This document shows, piece by piece, positions 7,988-13,825 of a stretch of DNA of 17,854 nucleotides. The translations under genes and the position numbers were made by a program. A model generated the notes under the pieces. That model did no database searches. It had not been told where the DNA came from and saw only the letters and a program-made list of their open reading frames with translations. Origin of the DNA: Comamonadaceae bacterium (GTDB taxonomy: Bacteria > Pseudomonadota > Gammaproteobacteria > Burkholderiales > Burkholderiaceae_C); NCBI GenBank assembly GCA_947454585.1, contig CANGML010000011.1, positions 1-17,854 on the forward strand. Direction: 5' to 3'. The first letter of the stretch is position 1; each line of letters opens with the position of its first letter.

Positions 7988-9384
7988 TGCGTCGCCTCTT
8001 GAAACTTTGCATCAGGCTTGACGCGATGCAACAGCGCCAGCATGTCGTGCGCAATGCGGTCCAGCGCCGCTTGGGTTTGTCCCTCAAAGCGCAGCACCAA
8101 CACGGGCGTGGTGTTGGACGCACGAATCAAACCAAAGCCATCGGCCCAGTCGATGCGCAAGCCGTCAATCACACAGACCTCCGGCTCGAACTCCGGCGAG
8201 GGCAACGCGCCTGAGGCGACGAGCTGTTGCAACTCAGCACTCAAGCGGTGTGGTTCGCCCTCGGCGCAAGCCACGTTTAACTCAGGGGTAGAAAAACTGG
8301 TGGGCAAGGCATTCAGCACGGCGTTGGCATCGGGGCTACGACTGACAATTTCAAGCAAACGACAACCGGCGTAGGTGCCATCGTCAAAACCAAACCAACG
8401 CTCTTTGAAAAAGATATGACCACTCATCTCACCGCCCAGGGGTGAATCGACTTCTTTCATCTTGGCTTTGATGAGCGAGTGGCCTGTTTTGAACATCAGC
8501 GCTTGACCGCCTGCTGCGCGAATGGCAGGTGCCAAACGCTGCGAGCATTTGACGTCAAACACAATCGCGCCACCCGGCACACGAGACAACACGTCTTGTG
8601 CGAACAACGTCATTTGGCGATCGGGGTAAATGGTCTCCCCGTCTTTGGTGACGATGCCTAAGCGGTCACCATCGCCGTCAAAGGCCAAGCCGAGTTCAGC
8701 ATCTGTGGCTTTCAACGCGGCGATGACGTCTTTTAAATTTTCAGGCTTGCTGGGGTCTGGATGGTGGTTGGGGAAGTTGCCATCCACCTCACTGAACAGC
8801 TCAACCACCTCGCAGCCCAAGGCGCGCAAGATGCTCGGTGCGGTGGCTCCGGCGATGCCATTGCCGCAGTCGACCACCACTTTCATAGGGCGGCTCAGGC
8901 GCACATCGCCGACGATGCGCGCTACGTAATCAGCGGTGACTTCCACCTGCTTGACGCTGCCGCCGGCTTTGAGCGCCCAACGCTCGGACGCCATGATCTG
9001 ACGCAAGCCTTGGATTTCGTCGCCATAAATGGCGCGACCACCCAAAACCATTTTGAAACCGTTGTAATCCTTGGGGTTGTGGCTGCCCGTCACCTGAATG
9101 CCACTCTTGCACAGGGTGCTGGCGGCAAAGTACAACATGGGGGTGGTGACAGCGCCCACATCGATCACCTGCACGCCTGCGGCGACCAGACCTCGAATCA
9201 GGGCTTCAACCAGTGAAGGGCCGCTCAAGCGACCATCACGGCCGACCGCCACCGTGGTTTCACCTGACGCAGCAGCATGGGTGCCAAAGGCACGACCCAG
9301 CGCTTCGGCAACGTCGACATTCAGCGTTGAGGGCACGACACCGCGGATGTCGTAGGCTTTGAAAATGGAGGGGTTGACTTGCAT
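7984..9384 (-). CDS. Phosphomannomutase/phosphoglucomutase (alpha-D-phosphohexomutase family)
   Basis: This 466-residue four-domain phosphohexomutase interconverts hexose 6- and 1-phosphates through a phosphoserine. The phosphoserine loop T-G-S-H-N-P places the catalytic serine at Ser101. The metal loop D-G-D-G-D-R is at 236-241, the sugar-binding G-E-M-S-G-H at 318-323, and the C-terminal phosphate loop R-A-S-N-T at 421-425. All four motifs are intact. The sequence matches the bifunctional PMM/PGM type known as AlgC in Pseudomonas more than glucosamine mutase (GlmM), which has a different serine loop. Placed first in an operon with waaC and waaA, it probably supplies mannose-1- or glucose-1-phosphate for surface polysaccharide. 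Only 24 bases separate its start from the divergent ogt gene. Confidence 0.94.
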   Translation of the reverse strand: MQVNPSIFKAYDIRGVVPSTLNVDVAEALGRAFGTHAAASGETTVAVGRDGRLSGPSLVEALIRGLVAAGVQVIDVGAVTTPMLYFAASTLCKSGIQVTGSHNPKDYNGFKMVLGGRAIYGDEIQGLRQIMASERWALKAGGSVKQVEVTADYVARIVGDVRLSRPMKVVVDCGNGIAGATAPSILRALGCEVVELFSEVDGNFPNHHPDPSKPENLKDVIAALKATDAELGLAFDGDGDRLGIVTKDGETIYPDRQMTLFAQDVLSRVPGGAIVFDVKCSQRLAPAIRAAGGQALMFKTGHSLIKAKMKEVDSPLGGEMSGHIFFKERWFGFDDGTYAGCRLLEIVSRSPDANAVLNALPTSFSTPELNVACAEGEPHRLSAELQQLVASGALPSPEFEPEVCVIDGLRIDWADGFGLIRASNTTPVLVLRFEGQTQAALDRIAHDMLALLHRVKPDAKFQEATH

Positions 9385-9387
9385 ATC
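9359..9387 (+). promoter_or_regulatory. Possible ogt promoter over the mutase start codon
   Basis: TTGAAA at 9359-9364, then 17 bases, then CATATC at 9382-9387 (three of six matches to the -10 consensus). Transcription would start near 9394, just upstream of a GAGAG ribosome-binding sequence at 9398-9402 region. The element overlaps the divergent gene's start codon. The match is weak; an alternative is TTGACT at 9374-9379. Confidence 0.25.
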
Positions 9388-9408
9388 TGAGATTGTAGAG
9401 AGCCCACT

Positions 9409-9951
9409 ATGATGAGATCATCCCTGTCAAAAAGCCACTTGCCAATGCACCTCATGCCAACGCCACGGGTCTATCAAACGAAGAGGCCATCCCCTTTGGG
9501 TGACATCTTGCTGGCCGCAACAGATGCGGGCTTGGTCGGCGTCTGGTTTGTCCAAGGGCAAGTCCACATGCCTGACAGCAGCCCATGGTTGAGCCAGGAC
9601 CAGCACCCCGTGTTGCTGTCGACGGCGGACCAGTTGGCGGCTTATTTCAATGGCCAACGACAAGCCTTTGAATTAAATCTAGCCACGCACTGGGGCACCC
9701 CGTTTCAACGTCGTGTGTGGCAAGCCCTGACGCAGATTCCCTTTGGTCAAACCAGCAGTTACGGACAAATCGCCCACGCGATAGGCAACCCCAAAGCGGT
9801 TCGCGCGGTGGGCGCCGCGATCGGACAAAACCCCCACAGCATCGTGGTGCCCTGCCACCGCGTCTTGGGTGCCAACGGGTCACTCACAGGCTTTGCGGGC
9901 GGACTGCATCGCAAGCAATATTTGCTTCACCACGAAGCCTTGCACACATGA
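9409..9951 (+). CDS. ogt: Methylated-DNA--[protein]-cysteine S-methyltransferase
   Basis: This 180-residue suicide repair protein moves alkyl groups from O6-alkylguanine to its own cysteine. The C-terminal active-site motif I-V-V-P-C-H-R-V places the acceptor at Cys149. Before it lies the DNA-binding segment F-Q-R-R-V-W-Q-A-L and the loop I-P-F-G-Q-T-S-S-Y-G-Q-I-A, with K-A-V-R-A-V-G-A-A. The short ribonuclease-like N-terminal domain contains S-P-L-G-D-I-L-L-A-A. No AraC-type Ada domain is present, so this is the Ogt/AGT class rather than Ada. The chosen ATG at 9409 has a GAGAG sequence six bases upstream, but the family usually begins nearer the internal ATG at 9454, so about 15 N-terminal residues are uncertain. 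Its stop overlaps the next start (ATGA). Confidence 0.93.
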   Translation: MMRSSLSKSHLPMHLMPTPRVYQTKRPSPLGDILLAATDAGLVGVWFVQGQVHMPDSSPWLSQDQHPVLLSTADQLAAYFNGQRQAFELNLATHWGTPFQRRVWQALTQIPFGQTSSYGQIAHAIGNPKAVRAVGAAIGQNPHSIVVPCHRVLGANGSLTGFAGGLHRKQYLLHHEALHT

Positions 9952-10850
9952 GCATGCCGCAATTGCATTGGCGCGCCTGGGTGCCTGAGTTTGTCTTGCT
10001 CGCCTTGCTCTGGGGCTCATCGTTCATGTTCATGCGCGAAGGGGCATATGCTTTTGGCCCCTTCCCCACTGCCTGGGTGCGTGTGACGCTGGCAGCACTC
10101 ATGCTCAGCCCTGTCTTGATTTGGCGAGGTGAGCTCCCCTTGTTGCACCAACACTGGCGTCCTGCGTGCATCGCCGGCTTGCTCAATGCAGGCCTGCCTT
10201 TCGCCTGCTATGCCTATGCCTTGATGCACATCAGCACCGGCCTGTCGTCGATCCTGAATGCCACCACACCGCTCTTTGGCGCGCTGGTCGCGTGGCTGTG
10301 GCTGGGTGACAAACTCAACCTGATGCGTGCCTGCGGTTTGGCGCTGGGCTTCACAGGCGTCGTGCTACTCGCCAGCGATGTGCCGGGCGGCGTGACTTTC
10401 AAAGATGGCGGCTCAGGTCTGGCCATCGTGGCGTGCTTGACGGCCACGTTTTGTTATGGCGTGGCGGGCAGCTTTACCAAACGTTATTTGCAACAGGCGC
10501 CCTCCATGGTCACCGCAACAGGCAGTTTGTGGGGTGCCAGTTTGAGCTTGTGCGTGCCCGCTTTGCTCACCTGGCCGCAAGAGGCGCCAGCGCTGCGCGC
10601 CTGGCTCGCGTTAGGCATTGCCGGTTTGCTTTGCACCGCGCTGGCCTACGTGCTTTATTTTCGATTGATGACCCGCACTGGCCCCGCGCGCGCGATGACC
10701 GTGACCTACCTCATCCCCGTGTTTGCCAACCTGTTTGGCGCCTTGTTCTTGGATGAAGTGGTGACCCATTGGATGATGGGCTGTGCCTTGGTCATCGTGG
10801 CCGGTACCGCCTTGGCCTCGGGCTTGGTGGCACGGCCCAAACCCAGCTAG
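9948..10850 (+). CDS. EamA/DMT-family membrane transporter
   Basis: This roughly 300-residue hydrophobic protein should have ten membrane helices arranged as two EamA repeats. The first repeat starts with L-L-A-L-L-W-G-S-S-F-M-F and ends with the A-W-L-W-L-G-D-K-L block; the second ends with L-F-L-D-E-V-V-T. Both glutamate/aspartate-bearing ends are typical for the drug/metabolite transporter superfamily. Members export amino acids, metabolites or drugs; the substrate is unknown here. The frame is open back to 9717, but that part lies inside ogt and is not EamA-like. The ATG at 9948 overlaps the ogt stop in an ATGA, which supports coupled translation; ATG at 9954 is an alternative. Confidence 0.9.
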   Translation: MSMPQLHWRAWVPEFVLLALLWGSSFMFMREGAYAFGPFPTAWVRVTLAALMLSPVLIWRGELPLLHQHWRPACIAGLLNAGLPFACYAYALMHISTGLSSILNATTPLFGALVAWLWLGDKLNLMRACGLALGFTGVVLLASDVPGGVTFKDGGSGLAIVACLTATFCYGVAGSFTKRYLQQAPSMVTATGSLWGASLSLCVPALLTWPQEAPALRAWLALGIAGLLCTALAYVLYFRLMTRTGPARAMTVTYLIPVFANLFGALFLDEVVTHWMMGCALVIVAGTALASGLVARPKPS

Positions 10851-10894
10851 GCACGAGTCATTCAGATGACAGGATTGCTTCGACCTTGTAGGCC

Positions 10895-10923
10895 TTGCCA
10901 TTAGCATTCCAAGGGTTCAATAT
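10895..10923 (+). promoter_or_regulatory. Possible promoter of the FAH-family gene
   Basis: TTGCCA at 10895-10900 (five of six to TTGACA), a 17-base spacer, then CAATAT at 10918-10923 (three of six to TATAAT). It lies in the 90-base gap before the hydrolase gene and would give a leader of about 11 bases. The -10 match is weak. Confidence 0.3.
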
Positions 10924-10929
10924 TTATCT

Positions 10930-10934
10930 GGGAG
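10930..10934 (+). promoter_or_regulatory. Ribosome-binding site fixing a GTG start
   Basis: GGGAG lies six bases before the GTG at 10941 and supports that codon as the start of the fumarylacetoacetase-family gene. Confidence 0.7.
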
Positions 10935-10940
10935 TCCTCT

Positions 10941-11813
10941 GTGCGCATCGCCACCTACCGCCATCACCACCAACGTCTCGTCGGCCAAGTTTCTCCCGAT
11001 GGCCTTCATGTCACGGCGTTTGATGTCACGCCAGAAGTCGCTCACCACGGGGCACTGCGCTTGATCGAAACCGTGATCGCAGGCGGCCAACTGCCGGCGT
11101 TGACCCAACACACGGTGGCTGTGGCCGATGTGCATCTAGAAGCCCCGCTGCCGCTGCCGCGTCGCAATATTTGGTGCGTGGGCCGCAACTACCACGAGCA
11201 CGCCAAAGAGCTGTCAACCTCGGTCTTCAAAGACAGCAACACCAACACCCAAGCCTGGCCCATTGTGTTCACCAAAGTGCCCGAGTGCGTGGTCGGTCCC
11301 TTCGATGACGTGCACCTCCCTGGCTCGGCTGTTTCTGATCAGATCGACTACGAGTCGGAGTTAGCCGTCATCATCGGTAAGGGCGGTAAGAACATTGCCG
11401 CCGCTGATGCCATGCAACACATCTACGGCTACACCATCGTCAACGATGTGACGGCACGTGACGTACAAATGCGTCATCAACAGTGGGACATGGGCAAATC
11501 ATTCGACACCTTCTGCCCGATGGGTCCTTGGCTGGTCACGGCTGACGAATTGGATGGTCGTCGCACACGCGTGCGTGGCGTCATCAATGGCGAACAACGT
11601 CAAGACGGCCCCACGGAGCACATGATTTTTGACATCCCCACCTTGATCGAAACCATTTCGCGAGGCATCACGCTGTACCCCGGTGACATCATCGCCACTG
11701 GCACCCCTGCTGGCGTGGGCATGGGCCTGAAGCCCCCGCGTTACCTTCAGCACGGCGACGTGGTGCGCGTGGAGATTGACGGCATTGGCCACATCGAAAA
11801 CAAGTTCATCTAA
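10941..11813 (+). CDS. Fumarylacetoacetate hydrolase (FAH)-family protein
   Basis: This 290-residue enzyme has the C-terminal FAH catalytic fold. N-I-W-C-V-G-R-N-Y-H-E-H-A-K-E (about 76-90) opens the domain. The metal ligands are in I-D-Y-E-S-E-L-A-V-I-I-G (Glu138, Glu140) and the following N-D-V-T-A-R-D-V-Q (Asp169). K-S-F-D-T-F-C-P-M-G-P-W and G-D-I-I-A-T-G-T-P-A-G-V-G complete the signature. Family members hydrolyse or decarboxylate diketo acids and related products of aromatic or sugar-acid breakdown; some are acylpyruvases or hydratases. The exact substrate cannot be assigned. Start is GTG with a good ribosome-binding site. The next gene, a Bug receptor, starts 15 bases after its stop, which suggests uptake and breakdown of a related carboxylate. 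Confidence 0.93.
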   Translation: MRIATYRHHHQRLVGQVSPDGLHVTAFDVTPEVAHHGALRLIETVIAGGQLPALTQHTVAVADVHLEAPLPLPRRNIWCVGRNYHEHAKELSTSVFKDSNTNTQAWPIVFTKVPECVVGPFDDVHLPGSAVSDQIDYESELAVIIGKGGKNIAAADAMQHIYGYTIVNDVTARDVQMRHQQWDMGKSFDTFCPMGPWLVTADELDGRRTRVRGVINGEQRQDGPTEHMIFDIPTLIETISRGITLYPGDIIATGTPAGVGMGLKPPRYLQHGDVVRVEIDGIGHIENKFI

Positions 11814-11828
11814 GTCACGGAGCTCCCC

Positions 11829-12806
11829 ATGACCCGACGCTCAGTCCTTTTCACCACCTTGGCGTGGGTGCTTGCTGCAACGGCTGCGAACTGCTTTGCG
11901 CAAGAAGACTTCCCCACTCGGCCGATCACCATGGTCGTGCCGTTTCCGCCCGGGGGCGTAGCCGATGCGGTGGGTCGCCCGGTGGCCGAAGCCATGGGCC
12001 GTTACCTGAAGCAATCGGTGGTGGTGGAAAACAAAGGGGGCGCCGGCGGAGGCATTGGCATGGCGCAGGTGGCCAAATCCAAACCCGATGGCTACACCGT
12101 GCTGATGGCGCTGTCGTCACTGGTGGTGCTGCCTGAAGCGGACAAAGTGCTGAAGCGCTCGCCCATGTTTCAGCTCGACCAACTCAAACCGATTGCACGT
12201 TTCAGCGCAGACCCCACGGTGTTGGTGGTGCGTGCTGAGAGCCCTTGGCGCACGTATGCCGAGTTCATGGCCTATGTCAAAGCCAACCCCGCCAAGGTGT
12301 CGTTTGGTTCATCAGGCAACTACGGCACCATGCATGTGCCAATGGAGCAACTCAAGGCTGCCACCTCGAGCTTCATGTTGCATGTGCCCTACACCGGCGC
12401 AGGCCCCGCTGTGATGGCCTTGTTGTCAGGACAAATTGAAGCCTTGTCGACAGGCCCTGCCAGCGTGACACAGCAAATCAAAGCGGGCAAATTGCGCGCC
12501 TTGGCCCATTGGGGCGAGGGTCGTTTAGCAGCCTTGCCTGAGGTGCCCAGCCTAAAGGAGCTGGGTGTGCCCATTGCCTATGCGCAGTGGTCAGGCTTGT
12601 TTGTGCCAGCCCACACCCCACCCGCGGTGGTCGAAAAAATTCGTCAAGCGGCCAAATTCGCAGCAGCGGATGCCAGAGCTAATCAGGCTATAGCCGCTGC
12701 AGGCACCTCCTTCATGTTTCAAGACATGAGCGAATTTGAGCGTTATGTGCACACCGACGCCAAAGACATGGCGGCTTTGGTACAGCGCATCGGCAAAGTC
12801 GATTGA
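11829..12806 (+). CDS. Bug-family periplasmic solute receptor (TctC, tripartite tricarboxylate transporter type)
   Basis: This 325-residue precursor has a signal peptide (M-T-R-R-S, hydrophobic core, cleavage near residue 24 before Q-E-D-F). The mature start F-P-T-R-P-I-T-M-V-V-P-F-P-P-G-G followed by V-V-V-E-N-K-G-G-A-G-G-G-I-G is the classic Bug fingerprint. G-S-S-G-N-Y-G-T and H-V-P-Y-T-G-A-G-P-A come later. Bug proteins bind carboxylates and sometimes other small molecules in the periplasm. No TctA or TctB membrane component is present in the window, so this is an orphan receptor, as is common in Burkholderiales. ACGGAG at 11817-11822 is the ribosome-binding site. It is probably co-transcribed with the FAH-family gene and ends before a hairpin at 12869-12886. 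Confidence 0.95.
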   Translation: MTRRSVLFTTLAWVLAATAANCFAQEDFPTRPITMVVPFPPGGVADAVGRPVAEAMGRYLKQSVVVENKGGAGGGIGMAQVAKSKPDGYTVLMALSSLVVLPEADKVLKRSPMFQLDQLKPIARFSADPTVLVVRAESPWRTYAEFMAYVKANPAKVSFGSSGNYGTMHVPMEQLKAATSSFMLHVPYTGAGPAVMALLSGQIEALSTGPASVTQQIKAGKLRALAHWGEGRLAALPEVPSLKELGVPIAYAQWSGLFVPAHTPPAVVEKIRQAAKFAAADARANQAIAAAGTSFMFQDMSEFERYVHTDAKDMAALVQRIGKVD

Positions 12807-12868
12807 CGTGTTACATTAGCGCATCGCTTTAGTCGACTTCTAGCACGCACCTGACCACCGTGTGTGCA

Positions 12869-12890
12869 GCCCCTCAGCAGAGGGGCCTTT
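12869..12890 (+). terminator. Probable terminator after the Bug receptor gene
   Basis: A perfect seven-base-pair stem (GCCCCTC/GAGGGGC) closes on the four-base loop AGCA and is followed by CTTT. The T run is short, so termination may be partial. Confidence 0.55.
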
Positions 12891-12919
12891 AAGTAAATTC
12901 CCACTTCTTCGCGTATTTC

Positions 12920-12946
12920 AACAAGCCCTTTGCGGGCTCTGTTTTG
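12920..12946 (+). terminator. Second hairpin in the leader of the 81-residue gene
   Basis: AACA-AGCCC pairs with GGGCT-TGTT around loop TTTGC, with one bulged C at 12939. It is followed by TTG and then a T-rich stretch up to the ATG at 12969. It may act as a back-up terminator for the Bug gene or as an attenuator-like element in the next gene's leader. Confidence 0.4.
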
Positions 12947-12968
12947 TCGTTCTATTTTTAAGATTTTT

Positions 12969-13214
12969 ATGATTCCCGCTATCCAAATTCAAAACAATGC
13001 CATCATTTTGGGCAAATACCAGATTGCAGCGTGTCCACGCACCCTACCCAGTGGCAGATTCGCTGCCCAAGTCTCTGTCGCGAGCGGCAGTGGCAGTGCG
13101 CGTACCGACCGCGTGATGTGCTTCACCGATCACTTCGCCAGTCATGCAGACGCTGCCAAATTCGCCATCGCTAAGGGGTTGGATTGGGTCCAGGGCGTTG
13201 TCAAAACGCATTAA
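12969..13214 (+). CDS. Small conserved-looking hypothetical protein (81 aa)
   Basis: I do not recognise this protein by name. It is 81 residues long, soluble, and has no signal peptide. It looks like a compact alpha/beta domain: beta-prone I-I-L-G-K-Y-Q-I-A, a G-R-F-A-A-Q-V-S-V-A strand, a glycine/serine turn, V-M-C-F-T-D-H-F, then a helix with A-D-A-A-K-F-A-I-A-K-G-L-D-W-V. The frame extends back to a TTG at 12930, but that part lies in the hairpin and T-rich leader, so the ATG at 12969 is preferred although no clear ribosome-binding site precedes it. A strong bidirectional terminator follows. It faces the RRM protein gene, which may be coincidental. Codon use and composition match the surrounding core genes. 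Confidence 0.7.
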   Translation: MIPAIQIQNNAIILGKYQIAACPRTLPSGRFAAQVSVASGSGSARTDRVMCFTDHFASHADAAKFAIAKGLDWVQGVVKTH

Positions 13215-13228
13215 GCAGCAGGCATAAA

Positions 13229-13262
13229 AAAAGGCTTCGAAACCTAAGTTTCGAAGCCTTTT
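13229..13262. terminator. Bidirectional intrinsic terminator
   Basis: A perfect 15-base-pair inverted repeat with core AAGGCTTCGAAAC / GTTTCGAAGCCTT surrounds the loop CTAA (13244-13247). It has an A run on its left and a T run on its right. It lies between the convergent 81-residue gene and the RRM gene and can terminate both. Confidence 0.92.
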
Positions 13263-13282
13263 GGCATTCGGGGAAGCAGGGC

Positions 13283-13624
13283 TTAGTAGCCGCCGCGACC
13301 GCCACCACCGTAGCCGCCACCGCCTGAACGGTCACCGCCGCCGTAGCCACCGCCACCGGAACGTGGAGGACGTGGCTCCATCGGACGTGCTTCGTTCACG
13401 GTGATGCTACGACCACCCAAGGATTGACCATTCATACCTTGAATAGCGGCTTGTGCTTCGGCATCGCTGCCCATTTCGACAAAGCCGAAACCTTTGGAGC
13501 GGCCTGTGTCGCGCTCCATCATGACTTTGGCGCTGGTCACAGAACCGAACTCACCAAAAGATTGCTCGAGATCGCCATCGCGAACGGTGTATGGCAGATT
13601 GCCGACGTAAAGTTTATTGCCCAT
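13283..13624 (-). CDS. RRM-type RNA-binding protein with glycine-rich tail
   Basis: This 113-residue protein has one RNA recognition motif at about 3-80. RNP2 is L-Y-V-G-N-L (5-10) and RNP1 is K-G-F-G-F-V-E-M (44-51), both with the aromatic residues that stack on RNA. The tail (81-113) is Pro/Arg/Gly-rich and carries two copies of an 11-residue unit R-S-G-G-G-G-Y-G-G-G-D/G (88-98 and 99-109). The architecture matches the small bacterial RRM proteins known from cyanobacteria (Rbp) and many proteobacteria, some of them cold-responsive. AAGGAG at 13630-13635 lies five bases from the ATG, a near-ideal ribosome-binding site suggesting high expression. It stands alone, ending at the bidirectional terminator. 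RNA targets are unknown. Confidence 0.95.
   Translation of the reverse strand: MGNKLYVGNLPYTVRDGDLEQSFGEFGSVTSAKVMMERDTGRSKGFGFVEMGSDAEAQAAIQGMNGQSLGGRSITVNEARPMEPRPPRSGGGGYGGGDRSGGGGYGGGGRGGY
13298..13363 (-). repeat. Tandem 33-base repeat encoding the glycine-rich tail
   Basis: Two imperfect 33-base units at 13331-13363 and 13298-13330 encode R-S-G-G-G-G-Y-G-G-G-D/G. They probably arose by in-frame duplication and could vary in number between strains. Confidence 0.75.
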
Positions 13625-13727
13625 GAGGACTCCTTAAATACATGTCAAAAAAGCGAAGGGGTCCCGAAAACACAACAAACCAAAAAGTAACGCCGTAGAG
13701 CGCGAAACTGACCTATCACCTAAGTAA

Positions 13728-13764
13728 TGCAAGTTTTTTACCACTTGCACTGCTGCATTATGCA
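13728..13764. repeat. Two adjacent inverted repeats in the 201-base spacer upstream of the RRM gene
   Basis: TGCAAGT (13728-13734) and ACTTGCA (13743-13749) form a perfect seven-base inverted repeat with an eight-base spacer. TGCAT-T-ATGCA (13754-13764) follows five bases later. All four arms share TGCA. The spacer 13625-13825 holds the RRM leader and presumably its promoter, which I cannot place, plus the end of the carboxypeptidase transcript. The repeats could be a protein-binding site or an RNA hairpin without a T run. Confidence 0.5.
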
Positions 13765-13825
13765 CCTCTTTCTAAAAACTCAGCATCTCAAGCCTATTTG
13801 TTTTTGAAGCCTGACAAGAAAGAGC

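Noticed and set aside
9717..9947. N-terminal extension of the EamA transporter frame into ogt
   Set aside because: The extension is Arg/Gln/Pro-rich, overlaps the ogt coding sequence in another frame and does not resemble a transporter; the ATGA overlap gives a better start.
12807..12968. Small RNA or tRNA gene in the gap after the Bug receptor gene
   Set aside because: No cloverleaf or known RNA motif can be seen; only two short hairpins best read as terminators or a leader.
13298..13363. CRISPR-like or satellite repeats near 13.3 kb
   Set aside because: The repeats have no spacers and are in frame within the RRM protein gene, encoding its glycine-rich tail.
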